DNA of 64,000 nucleotides from Chlorops oryzae (lineage: Eukaryota; Arthropoda; Insecta; Diptera; Chloropidae): assembly GCA_020466095.1 (NCBI GenBank), contig CM035808.1, positions 3,451,647 through 3,515,646 of the forward strand, read 5' to 3'. Shown here in pieces: positions 45,936-57,566 of the stretch. Position 1 is the first letter of the stretch. Each line of letters begins with the position of its first letter. The notes beneath the pieces were generated by a model, which ran no database searches, was not told the origin of the DNA, and was given only the letters and a program-made list of their open reading frames with translations. The translations under genes and the position numbers were made by a program.

Positions 45936-46059
45936 GTGGCTCTGGGATAGCGTAATGGATGCGTGTTTTTTGCTCTTGATCACGGGTCCGAGGTTAGAAC
46001 CCGGCACAGGCGAAGCGGAGTGTAATGTTCCAAGCCTAGCACTGGTGTTTCAAAAATCG
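45936..46059 (+). mobile_element. tRNA-derived SINE, family A, copy 1
   Basis: Starts GTGGCTCTGGGATAGCGTAA with an A box-like TAGCGTAATGG (45948-45958). The B box is decayed (GGTTAGAAC, 45992). Ends CACTGGTGTTTCAAAAATCG. About 85% identical to the copy at 57186. Confidence 0.8.
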
Positions 46060-47679
46060 TTTAAACGGGAAAATTCGCACTTAAAAAATATTTTTATGGA
46101 TTTTTAACTACCTTAGACGCGTTCGATCATATAAGTATGTTGGAGAGAGTTTTTTAACTTTGTTTTAACTACAAATTGCCCCAGACAGTGGATTAAAATT
46201 TTGCTTAGTTTTGGAAATATAGTCAAAAACTGGCGAAAAAGAGCCCTAAAAATCGGGATTTTTAAGAACAAAAAGTACCTTTAAACATTTTAATTAGTGA
46301 AGAAACATTCAGATCCCATAAGTATGTGTGGGAGAGCTGTTAAGCTTCTTACCGGCTACAAATATTTCAAAGATAATGTAGGAAAAATTTGGATTCCCTT
46401 CGAGCTATGCACAGAAAACTAAAAAAAACTTTGATTTTGCTGCTGACCAAAACTGATGTACCACTTTTGACCAAAATCAGCAAGGCCTGCAATGTAATGA
46501 GGGCTCCATAAAATCAAAACGTCTGCTAAACTCGCGAAACCCCAGCCAGGGTTTTACTCATCTTTTGGTCATACTATCAAACCTTTATAGTGGAATTACA
46601 TTATATTTTCACTGTTGCACAGTGTTATTAATGCCTTAAAGTCTTAAATCCAAAAAGAGTTTTTTACCTAGAGAAAAGAGTGTAGAGTATAGAGAATCTT
46701 AACTTTGATGTGTACACTGAAGACCATCTCTCGTCGACATAGTTCGAGTAGAGCTTAACTAAGTGCTCCACGACTTTGTTACAAAAGTTTTCCTCTACTG
46801 TAGAGTCATAGAGAAAACATTTTTCTACAGTGTATTTTTGAATGGTTAAAAATTTTCTTTCCTTTTTAATTATTAAATTATTTCTCTTAGTGTAACTACA
46901 AATGTACGCAATTTATTACCTTGACCGAGAGAATTTGTTGTTTTATTTGCTGGTTTTTCAATCGCTAAGAAAGTCACAAGTAAATAAAGTAAAACAGGCG
47001 CTAAAAGTTACCTGAAATTTTTTTTTTAAATACAACTATGAACGTGAAATGCGGTGGTAAAAATAATGGCAAGACCAATAAGGCAAAAGCAACTAATTTA
47101 TTTCAAGGGGGATTATTTCAGTATTTATTACACATAATGAAGTTGCTTTGGAGCCATGAAACAAAAAAAAAAGGCTCAGTTTATGCTAGACAAAGCGGAT
47201 AATATGCAAATGCATATTTTTTAATAGATGATCGGATTTAAAATTTGGTTTGCACACAAATTCGTTTCATAAGAAAAATTGCAAATGAGCCCTATTTCAT
47301 TTTGCATATTTTGCATAAATGCATTTTCTTGCATATTCTTGCATATTTTCCAATATGCAAAAATATGCAGGAATATGCACGTATATGCACTAATATGCAC
47401 GAGAAAAACTTATGAAATAATTGTTTTCGACTTGTCTTACGCGAAAATACAACTGCTGATCTAGTAGGCAAATGCAAAACCGTTGCAAATATTTGTCATT
47501 TGAATCAAAAAGTTATAATTTTACTTCGATTTTTAAATGAACGTATAAGATGCCGAAAACGAAGTTTGCTTCCAAAAGATCACAAATAAATAATTGGCTC
47601 AATGAAACGCATCGGCATGTTTTGAGTTTGATGGCAATCAATAATCGCAAATTGTACAGCACATGAATACTGGGCCTAT
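46060..47679. other. Spacer with a TGCATA-rich patch
   Basis: 47298-47405 is a run of ATGCATATT and AATATGCA motifs that can fold back. An inverted pair around 46660-46830 suggests another decayed foldback. No gene seen. Confidence 0.4.
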
Positions 47680-47874
47680 TACGGTAGTCGCCGTCGACGC
47701 AAAAAATAGACGAAGCGACAGATTCGATTACAGTAGTCGCCGTCGACGCAAATTTGTCGTCGTCGTCCGCTAAATACCTATTACCGTAGTCGCTGCGAGA
47801 GTCGCTTCTTGTCGTTTTCTGTCGCTATTTTTTAGGTGATGCCTAGCAGGCGAGCAGTGCGATAAAAGTAATAA
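47680..47874. mobile_element. Partial element with repeated GTAGTCGCCGTCGACGCAAA
   Basis: GTAGTCGCCGTCGACGCAAA occurs at about 47685 and 47731, and ACCGTAGTCGCTGCGAG near 47773. Bases just left of the second N gap; the element may continue into it. Unclassified. Confidence 0.55.
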
Positions 47875-47974
47875 NNNNNNNNNNNNNNNNNNNNNNNNNN
47901 NNNNNNNNNNNNNNNNNNNNNNNNNNNNNNNNNNNNNNNNNNNNNNNNNNNNNNNNNNNNNNNNNNNNNNNNNN
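47875..47974. other. Assembly gap (100 N)
   Basis: Exactly 100 N, an unknown-size placeholder. Confidence 0.99.
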
Positions 47975-48149
47975 ATGACAAGATAATTTTTTAAAATAAA
48001 AAAAATTTCTTAAATACCTAAAAGAAGAATTTTCAAAAACAAATTTAATTATCGTTCAAAGCAAATGGCCACAGGCCCTCTGCTGAACGAAGCCCCAAAA
48101 ATAGCCATCGGATGGACTCCATCCGATCTCGTCACTCCGTTGTCGTGAC

Positions 48150-48579
48150 CAGTGCTCGGACTTCTACCACTTTAGTGTTAGATCTACCACTATTTTCACT
48201 TTCTACCACGCTAGGTCCAAATCTACAACTTTTTTTTATATTTATTTATGCCATTGTTTTATTTATTTTATGGTCATTTAGAATAATTGAGAGCATAAAA
48301 AATGTGCTTCAATGTTATGTGTTATTGAAAAATATTTTGGCAGCATCCTATTGTCAAGAATGGCAGCATTGGCACTTAACGACATCCAATAAATATTGAC
48401 ACATTTTTTTTAATAAGAGAAAATACCTAAAAACATGAAAGTTTCCCAATTTTCTACATGATCAGATGTGATATATTGTATTTATATTTTAAAAATTTTG
48501 AATCTACCACTTTTTTATAAATCGACCACTTCTTCTTTAAAAATCTACCCCTTTAAAAATTTTTCAATTCCGAGTACTG
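48150..48579. mobile_element. hAT-type MITE, CAGTGCTCGGA family
   Basis: The ends CAGTGCTCGGA and (right) TCCGAGTACTG are inverted with one mismatch. 8-bp duplication GTCGTGAC at 48142-48149 and 48580-48587. Subterminal CTACCACT copies repeat on both sides. No transposase. Confidence 0.9.
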
Positions 48580-48587
48580 GTCGTGAC

Positions 48588-50310
48588 TGATTTCGCAATG
48601 CCTAAAAAAGTTCTAACATGAATGAATATCTTATATGCCCTATTTTATAAACCAAATGAGAATTATACCGAACGAAAAGAAATGTAATTAAATATATTTC
48701 CTTTCAAATCAACCAAAGATGTTGTTGACTCAACCATTTTTCTTTTGAAATTTTTGTTCTGCTCAAAAATCAAAAGGACTGTGAATAAAAATGCGCCCTT
48801 TTAAAAAAATCATAGTTAAGTTCGCTCAGTGTAGTATTCGCGCAGAGACTTCCCAGCCGGAACTGTGTACAGGAAGTGCCCGATCACTGCCATAGCACCA
48901 ATTATGATGTGCAAAACACTATGCTGATATACAAAACTTATGCACTTTTGTTAAAAACTGTCCTAGGCTGGTGCGGTGGTGTGATAACTGGGTTCGAAGT
49001 GGATAGCTGTATATGGGCATACTTCGTGTGTTTTCGTTGCTAAAGGACATTGCTGTATACAACGTGTACTGCGTGCCGTTCGGCCTATTAACTACTCTGT
49101 TACCTGAAGTGCCTAGTTAACTACAAGGCCCGGCTGGGTTCTTACGTATCTAAATTCCACTTTACCTGGTTATACTTAACATATAACAAGTATTTATTGA
49201 CAATTCTTAAGTTCCATTTTTACTTGTGTTAACCAATAAAATATTCATCTTTTCATTATGAGCTTATAACGAATGGGTTAAGACAACTGGAAACTAATTA
49301 AATATTATTTTTGAAAATTCCAACAGCAAAAAAAAATCCAATTCTTCGAATTTTTTTGTCAATCAATTTATTACGTTCATTTCTGGCAAGCCCTCAAGTG
49401 GCCGTATATTTTGCTTGTCGCCAGTCCATCGCAACTCCACGCAAGATGAGTGCTAAATAAATATTGAACTCCAGCATAAATTAACACATCTGTCGTCACG
49501 TCACGCGTCTGCGTCGTGCTTTTGTGAATTATTGCTGCCTTTTTGAAAAATGCTCGACTAATGAAGGTCCAAGTCCAGCAGAAAAAAAAAAAGTAAAAAA
49601 AAATTAGTTACCCCTTTTGGGGTGCTCCGTAACGAATGCAGCTGCAAACTCTTCGAAGCTATTTATCTTTTTGAAAAGCACGCTTTCGCATAATTTTTAT
49701 TTATTTTTAGTATTTTTTTTTCTGAACAAAAAACGCTAATTAACAAGCAAATAAATAGGAAAACGCTAAAAGGTAAATGATGAACTTAGTACGACTGCGA
49801 AATTGTGTTTAGTACGTGATGCAGAGATCGTGGCCCCTATGTTGAGTGCTTTGTTCGATCGATTTTCTAATGCTTGTGACTAAATAACGATCTATGAATA
49901 ATTCGAATTGATTGCTAGAATTCCATTTTTATTTTCGCTTTCAAAAACCTCAAATCGATAATCTTTAGAAAGTCCACTCGAATGGTAAGGGTTCAAGGCC
50001 GATCGTTGGCTGCTTGAAGCTTTAGCTTTAAAATCGGCTCATTTCAAGTTCAACAATCAATTAAGCTTTATGAACTTTTTTTCTGGCCTATGTTATTTGT
50101 CTTTTATTTATTTATTTTTTTTTTCATTTATTTTTCTCTATTTTGTTGGTTATTGATAACTGGTTTCGGTTTGACTGATGACTCTACACTATACGCTATG
50201 CAATTGTGGTATTCGTTGGTGAATAAATGTGGTTCAAATAATTCAATTTTGGTGAACACAAACAGAAATTTCTCCTTGCAGAGCATTTTTGGCATTTTTC
50301 TGCCCATCGA
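48588..50310. other. Spacer, no gene recognised
   Basis: AT-rich. A GC-richer stretch at 48840-49140 lacks recognisable coding or inverted ends. Confidence 0.4.
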
Positions 50311-50529
50311 GCAGTTAGGTTAGGTTAGGTTAAGGTAATGCGGGGCTGCCACCATGAAGGGTGACACGCTGAGGTCTCACATGGGCCCGTTGTGGATACA
50401 ACGATAAATGAGAAATTCAAAGAAGAAACAGAAAAACTAAACAACATCCACGACCTCAGCTGGGAGTCGAACCTAGGGCCTCTCGCTTCGCAAATTGGCT
50501 TCTCACCCAACAACGGCACAGAGGCCGTC
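50311..50529 (-). mobile_element. tRNA-derived SINE, family B, copy 1
   Basis: On the minus strand it begins ACGGCCTCTGTGCCG, has a B box GGTTCGACTCC (50472-50462) and continues CAGCTGAGGTCGTGG, then a middle region, then GGTGGCAGCC and a tail of CTAACC repeats. The tail gives the plus-strand TTAGG run at 50311-50335. Matches 63303-63506 along its length. Confidence 0.82.
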
Positions 50530-52165
50530 CATACAGCGCAGTTTAAACTCTCAATTGAGCATTTTATCCTGCTACTTTACTCTGGATAAAAGTGTTTTTT
50601 AAAATTGAACAACTTTATTCATGTTTGATCCCATTTGGCAGCTAAATTTCTAGCTTAAAATTTCTTTCAATGAACAGGGAAATATTAAAAAAATCGATGT
50701 GCGGATTTTTTTTCCATACAAACAAATTTGCACAAACGCAAAATTTGCGAGGGTGCAAAAATTGCACACCTGCTTGAATCCCACTTTTTTCTATAAAGAA
50801 AAAAAAAAGGGGCGCCACTTAACAGCCCCACAAACATAAGCTGGTCCAAATACCCCCAAAAAATGGCAACAGTGTTATTAATTTTCCCGCTTGAAGAATT
50901 GTGGGAAGAATGAAACAAAAAAGTTCACAAAAAAAGTGTTGTGTTACACTCCGTTTGACACCACTGTGCCACTACTTAATTTCAATTTTAGAATCTATAT
51001 TGTATGACTTCGAGTAAATTTAGATACGAACGTATATTTTCATGAATGAGTAAGCTGAATAACTGCTGTGCATATACATATATCGACGTTTGTACAAATA
51101 TAAAGATTTTTTGTTGATTATTATGCTGGCAGTGAAATAGAAAAATCGTTAAATTAAGTGTTTGATTTATATTAAAATTAAATAAAAAAGAGTTGCAACA
51201 GTCGAACAATAATTTGAATAATTTATGCTTCTTTTTATACTTTTATTTTTTTTGAAATTTCGTTTTCTGTTAAGAAAATTATAAACAATTCAAAATCGAA
51301 TGATGTCATTTAGCAAAGTTCTAAACCGGTGCGGTGCCTTCTTTCTATTCCCAGAGTCGTGAACTTGCATTGCCATTTTTTTGTGGAGTGAGCTAGCTTT
51401 GTATGTAGCTTCGTAATCCCACAATTTAATGGAAATATTTTCAATTGAAATTTCATTCAGAAAGGGTTAAAAATTGCAGCAATATTTTCCCATCAAGCCA
51501 TCGATTTTCCCCCCCATTCTAAACTTTGTCTTCGCAATGCCATTTTTAGATAAATCAAATAGCATTTTTCGAATGAATCAGAGAAGACACTGTCAATCAC
51601 TTCGGCTTATGTGCAGGCGAGCATGAACGCAGCAAAGTATGCACTACTCTGACATACATAGATGGCAAGCCTTTTTCTAAGAAAGAAAACAAAAAATGGC
51701 GGATTTATGTCAACCAACGAATTAGCTCAATAGATCAAAATTCTTCCTCGGCTTCGTTGAGGCACCACAAGCGAACAATGCAATCGAAAATCCGCCTGAT
51801 TGGAATGTTATTAAAATATATATAAGGGTGCTCCGTAGCTGAGTGCTTTTCTTTAAAGAAAATTTAGCCTAGATTTGGAAAAAATATGAGAAAAGTATGT
51901 GTTAATAGACCTTTTTCATATCAAAACGGCTCCCAAAGTAAAAAAAAAAATTAAAGTTTTTTGAGAATTTTTGACTTTGACCGTTTATTTTTTCCTCAAT
52001 GGGTTAATTTTTTTCCATCAGTTTAATTTTTGCCTAAAAGCCCATACAATTGGCTTTCAAATGGCATTAAATTTTTTTTTTCTACGATTAACTATTATCA
52101 TGGGAGAATTTTTTTTCTAGACTTACTGCCTAAAATTTTTATGGCACTTTAACTCCTCAGGGTTA
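50530..52165. other. Spacer, no gene recognised
   Basis: AT-rich, with A/T homopolymers and no clear conserved frame. Confidence 0.4.
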
Positions 52166-52173
52166 CATTTTAG

Positions 52174-52902
52174 TAGAGATGAGTATCGACCTATAAAACA
52201 TCGATTATTGACATCGGCCGATTTTTCATAGTTATTAATCGATTCACCGATTAATCCTTGTTGAAAACAACGATTAATCGATAAATCGCAATTGTGCATT
52301 TTGGCAACTTAGTCCGGGCTTAGATAAGAAAAAATTTTTCAGACATGTATTTTGGTATAAGGCATGCGAAGAAAAATAATAAAAGGGTTGTTTTTGCTCG
52401 CTTCGTAAAAGGTAAGACTTTTTTTCTTTCCCCCATGCAAAGTAGCGAGTGTTGAAAAAGAGTTCCGAAACATTGTTGCCCCAATCTAAAATCGGTTGTT
52501 GGTCGTATGGAAAGTTGTTAAGAAGATAACATCAATATCGTTATAAAAACATCGATTATACGATTAATCAATCACAGGCCACATCGATTAAAAAACCATT
52601 GATTTTTGTAACAAAACATCGATTTTTTTCGATTAATCGACTAATCGAAACCCATCCCCATGATACAAGAAAAGAAGATAGCGCCACTTGAGAGAGGAAA
52701 CGTCACAAACTCAAAATCGCGATTCGTTGTTGTTGTTTCCCATGTTAAACCGGCTTTTTACTTTTTTGAAAAGCATGGGAAACAACAACAATTTCTCGCT
52801 CAGTGACGTCACAAAAACTCAATTTTCGGCTCTCAAAGAGAGCCTCAAAATAGCGGTACTGAAGTGGCGCTATCTTGTTTTCTTGTGTCATGCCCATCCC
52901 TA
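52174..52902. mobile_element. hAT-type foldback element carrying a nested MITE
   Basis: The ends TAGAGATGAGTATCGA and (right) TCGAAACCCATCCCTA are inverted with few differences. 8-bp duplication CATTTTAG at 52166-52173 and 52903-52910. The interior is rich in ATCGATTA motifs. The CATGATACAAG MITE (52659-52892) sits inside the right terminal repeat and must have landed later. Confidence 0.88.
52659..52892. mobile_element. hAT-type MITE, CATGATACAAG family, copy 3
   Basis: Duplication CCCATCCC at 52651-52658 and 52893-52900, a piece of the host element's own terminal repeat. TGACGTCA at 52804-52811. The right end reads TTGTGTCATG, one base off the family. Confidence 0.93.
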
Positions 52903-52910
52903 CATTTTAG

Positions 52911-54341
52911 ACACCCCTTCCGATACGATTTTTTGTTCACAATGACCTTCTCTATCAACCCTATAGAGAAAATCACTCAGCTCTGGAACACCCTGTATAT
53001 GTATAAACATATTTATGTATTCCTCGATGTCCATTGTACAACATTATCAGGGTTTGTCATATTCCAAGAGTTCAATCGATATCGATATCGATAGATAAGT
53101 TTGAGAGTTTCGAATGCGCAAAAGCTTTGTGGCACACTTATCTCGATGAGCTTTGACCAATAAAGTGTTGACTTATCTTTGACTTATCTTCGAGAGTTAT
53201 CTTTAAAATGATATTTTTGTTCTAAGCACGTAAGCGGCAATTCAACTGCAATGATATCCGAGTTAAGTACTTGGCGCGATTCCAAGTAAATAATTTTCAA
53301 ATGAATGCATTCTAAAACATTGCGAATTAATATTCCGACACGACCCCGAACCATCCCTTTGTGCACAGTAAAAGCATTGCATTTTTGTGTGACATAATGT
53401 CAGACCATTTTTTCATTTTTATTTTTCCATTTTTTTTTCTTTTTTTTGAACTTTGTGAAAAGTTTTCCTTTGTTTGGTCACAATTTCATAGAAATGTTGA
53501 AGCAACATTGACCTATTTGTGCATGGGAGGCAATTTACGTTGTTTTATGCAAAGTTTTACCCCCAATTCCCCACAGTGGGTGCGTCATAGCATGTGTACC
53601 CAGTGATTTCCTTGAACAAACGCAAATCAAGAGCGGAAAAAAATTTGTTTTTTTTTTATATGAATACAAATCATTTTTATAAAGCTTCCACAAAGGAGCT
53701 TCCAGTTGGAGTTCAAGTACGCTTTCACATCGCTTTGCCTTATACAAATGATCAAAGAGGCCACTTTTTTGGATTCCTAAAATTTCAATTGAAATCTTTT
53801 ATTCTGAAGCTGAAGGTGAAAAAAATTTTTTTTTTAAAGATTTCTTTTTGCTCTCGAAAACGCTTTCGTTGTGGTTATGTAAACAAAAAAGAACGGATTT
53901 TATCGAACCGATTGGGGGGATTAGTTGGTGAAATGGAACTTCTGCCTTCATAAGTTTTTTCTGAAATGGAAAAAATTGAATACTATGGGTCTCTTAAGGG
54001 GCTTTTCAAAACATAATCCAGACAAAGTTTGCATGAGGGCTTCATCATGATGCAGTACATCCAAAAAATAATAAGCTTAACCCTTTATCTGGCCATGTAA
54101 CATACATACATATATATATGTTCGGTTTGTTGGCCAGTTTAACAAAATTGAAACAAACTGCTCCACATTAATCCATTTTAAGCCAAGCCCAAAACCTCTA
54201 AAAATCGTATCAAAATTCGGAAAAAAAGAGGAGCCCGCTTTTAGGTTTGGCACCTTTTGTAAGATGGAACTGTTGAGGAAAGTGTATGAAAATTGAACAT
54301 CAAAAAAGTTAGAATTTTTTTATTTTTTTATTGGCTTCTCT
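52911..54341. other. Spacer, no gene recognised
   Basis: Includes a short ATCGATATCGATATCGAT run at 53071-53088. No conserved exon found. Confidence 0.4.
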
Positions 54342-54349
54342 ATGATGAT

Positions 54350-54590
54350 CAGGGCTCGGATATATACGCATTTATAAATTTAAAGCATACTTTTTGGAGT
54401 AAAAATTTTGTTCAACTCACATAAAATTAAGATTCAAATCGATTTTTAATTTCAAAAATAATTTTTATGAAGGTAGAAAAGCAGTCTGAAGTTCAACTTC
54501 ACTCGACTTATTCGCAAAATGTTGGTAAGAAAAGTTTTTCCTCCATAAAGTATGCTTTAAATTTATAAATGCATATATATCCGAGCCCTG
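54350..54590. mobile_element. hAT-type MITE, CAGGGCTCGGATATAT family
   Basis: Inverted ends of about 44 bases: CAGGGCTCGGATATATACGC at the left and GCATATATATCCGAGCCCTG at the right. The flanks ATGATGAT / ATGGTGAT differ at one of eight bases, consistent with an aged 8-bp duplication. Confidence 0.88.
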
Positions 54591-54598
54591 ATGGTGAT

Positions 54599-56928
54599 TA
54601 TCCGTGTTTGCCTGTTGGGATACAACGACTGTTAACGGGCTAAGGAGTAAAGAACGTTTTATAGTTATCAGAAAAAATATTTAAGCTAAAAACATTTTGT
54701 CGTCCGAAAGAGGATTAACAGACATGATATAACCCGTTATCCAAAAAGGATCTGTGCTACTGTTTTTCTTTTTATTACCAAACTCTAATAAAATAAGTAA
54801 GGTTGTTATTTTCAGGCGAGGAAATTTTTATAGAGGATGTTTGTGACTATAACAAAATTCCATATGCCAACTTTAGTTCAAATCCCACTCGCCAATCTCG
54901 AAATATGACTCATATCTCTGGTGTTACACATACCAAATTTAGACAAGATAGCTCAGTTCATTCGATAAGAAACCCGTTTATGGACCGATAGAAGCACTGA
55001 CATGGCTTAATGGAAACTTCTGATGTACTTGAAGAAGTTGTCTAGTTATAATCTTTCTATATTTGCATCAAAAAATTTTCAACAATTTTTTATTACCTTG
55101 GGAGCTATAGGCCATACAAAATAAAATATGATAAAAAAAAACACGTCAAATTTTAGGAATTTTTGCAATTTTTACCTACTAGATAGAGTTTTTTCGGGTC
55201 GGTTTGTACTAAAACTATTTAAAATGAGTTCAGAGCTATAAATTGTGATAGAAAGGAAATTAAAAAATTGAACGGATTACAAGATATAGCCATAAGTAAG
55301 TGAGCAATTTAATTCTCGGCCCCACATTTTGAAGTCTATTTATAAAAAAAGTAGACGTGACTTGACAAAACTGAGTATGAGGCGTTGTTATACTCACCGA
55401 GCACTTTCAAAAAAAAACAGTCGTCAAATTTTCGTCTCGCACTGTGTCATAAAAGTTTCCTCGTTTCGATTCCCTAAGGTCGAAAAAAATTGCTACTTTT
55501 AATACAATTCCCTCTAGTCGTCAGCACGAATGCCCACCGAAATAATGACAGAACAAAAGGCGTTAAATACCCGCAGACAAAGCGGACAAATGAGAGTGAA
55601 TCGCTCCTCGTAAAACGCATATTTATGATCGTTAAACGGAGCAATGTCACCAGTTGATGGTGACTTTGACGATGACGACCACGATGCATTTCAAGTTCAT
55701 TATCTCGGAGACAGTTGGCGGTGGTAGCCGTCGAACAAAATCATCATCGCGACGTCTATGTTTATGGGCAAATGCTCATATGCCGGTCGTTTGTTTCGCC
55801 GTTGTTTTGACGTCGCTGTTGTGATGACGACGAATCGCGAGTGACCAAGCTCGAAATAGGCCCCCACGCAATGTGCGTTTTCGGCCAACGTGTTCCTAGC
55901 ATTCAAATGCAAATTATGTTCATATGTACATAAAATATTGTAGCAGTCTATTGAGCATTCCACATTCAACATGTGGCAGCGCGTGTCATCGCAGCTAATT
56001 GCAGTTTTTTTCTTTTTTTCTCGCCGCTCAATGGCCAATTTTCGTGGGCAATGTCATGCGATAAGACTCAACATTTGTCGAAATTTTGACGTCATCTTTT
56101 AATTTCACATCCAACATACGCGCATTCATTCAATTGTATGCATGGTTGTCCGTATGTAGCTACTTACATATGAACATATGAACGCATATATTGTAGGTAT
56201 GAATAGTTTTGTTCATAAATATAATCTTGTCATATGCCATTAAGACGATCAATTTAAGGTATTTAAATATTGTTTGTATGGGATTTCAAGTACGCATTGT
56301 CGAAAACTGAATTCTTGGTGGCCGCCAAAAGCTTCTAGAATTATTTTTCAATGGCTTCGTTGACTTGTCTGTTTTCATTTGCGTTGCTTTTCCTTTTATT
56401 TATTTTTTTTGTAATTTTTTTTGATAATTACTAATTTGTTTCGATAAATCTACGTCAAACGAAGGTACCTTCTTGGCGAGTAATGAGGTAATAATTGCTT
56501 GGGCATTTAATTTTATATACTTATTTGTAACGAAAATAAATTTTACGGTAGAGAAAACGATAAGGAAAAAATTAAATTGATGGTTAAAAATAACCAATGA
56601 ACAAGGTAAGGGGATTCAAGACCAATGGTCAGATACTTAGAGGGGTTTTCTTGTGTAGAATAAAAAAAAAAAATCTATTTTTTATTTATATTTTAATCTA
56701 ACTTATACCTCCATGAATATACTGTCTGTGATATCTCGAGTGAAGAGCACCCATATTCTATCGAATTACCAAAAAGACAACCGGAACAGTTGAATCAACG
56801 CAACATTTATGAGATTGATTTTATATGTTACATAGCGGAGACCAGCGGTTCTGAACCTATTTCACTGGAAAAATGGTATTAAGGAGCGCTCATCTGAACT
56901 AAGTGTGCTCCAAGAAGTGGTCTAGTTT
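54599..56928. other. Spacer, no gene recognised
   Basis: The least AT-rich part is 55500-56060, which has GACGACGA-type repeats and could be regulatory. The ORFs there (minus strand, up to 112 codons) have no known domain. Confidence 0.4.
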
Positions 56929-57127
56929 AGCCCAATTCTGATTATTCCCGGGAAATTTACTTTTTTCGAAAGTAAACTTCTTCCTTTTTCAAATATTTGG
57001 GGGAATAAATTTGATGGGGAATGAGTATTTGACCCATACCCATGATTTTACTTTCCCTATCTATTTAAAAAAGGAGAATTTTAGTCTCAAGAAAAGTAAA
57101 TTCCCCGGGAATAATCAGAATCGGGCT
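56929..57127. mobile_element. MITE, AGCCCRATTCTGATTATTCC family
   Basis: Left AGCCCAATTCTGATTATTCC and right GGAATAATCAGAATCGGGCT match with one mismatch; CGGGAAATTTACTTTT / AAAAGTAAATTCCCCG extends the arms. 199 bp. Related to 24324 and to the element ending at 18596. Confidence 0.82.
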
Positions 57128-57185
57128 GTAAAATTGTTATATATTTAAATGAAAAATTTCTTCAAAAATTCTTACCGGCTTTGAA

Positions 57186-57309
57186 GTGGCTCTGGGATAG
57201 CGTAAGGGATGCGTGCTATGCTCTTGATCCCAGGGTCCGAGGTTCGATTCCCGGCACAGGCGAAACGGAGTGTAATGTTCCAACCCTAGCACTGGTTTTT
57301 CAAAAATCG
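57186..57309 (+). mobile_element. tRNA-derived SINE, family A, copy 2
   Basis: GTGGCTCTGGGATAGCGTAA, an A box-like TAGCGTAAGGG (57198) and an exact B box GGTTCGATTCC (57241-57251). Ends CACTGGTTTTTCAAAAATCG, the same end as the copy at 45936. Confidence 0.87.
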
Positions 57310-57325
57310 CATGTTAGGGGCACAC

Positions 57326-57557
57326 CATGATACAAGAAAACAAGATAGCGCCACTTGAGAGAGGAGACGTCACAAACTCAAAATCGCGATTCGTTGTTGT
57401 TGTTTCCCATGTTAAACCGGCTTTTTACTTTTTTGAATAGCATGGGAAACAACAACAATTTCTCGCTCAGTGACGTCACAAACTCAATTTTCGGCTCTCA
57501 GAGAGAGCCTCAAAATAGCGGTACTGAAGTGGCGCTATCTTGTTTTCTTGTATCATG
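57326..57557. mobile_element. hAT-type MITE, CATGATACAAG family, copy 4
   Basis: The flanks GGGCACAC (57318-57325) and GGGGCACAC (57558-57566) show an 8-bp duplication, or 9 if the extra G is counted. TGACGTCA at 57471-57478. Inserted just after the SINE A copy. Confidence 0.92.
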
Positions 57558-57566
57558 GGGGCACAC

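Noticed and set aside
45900..46070. Functional tRNA gene
   Set aside because: Matches the 57186 copy over about 125 bases past the tRNA-like part and has a decayed B box, so it is a SINE.
50311..50335. TTAGG-like repeats suggesting a telomere or interstitial telomere
   Set aside because: They are the reverse of the CTAACC tail of SINE family B, whose other copy at 63303 ends the same way. Flies also lack TTAGG telomeres.
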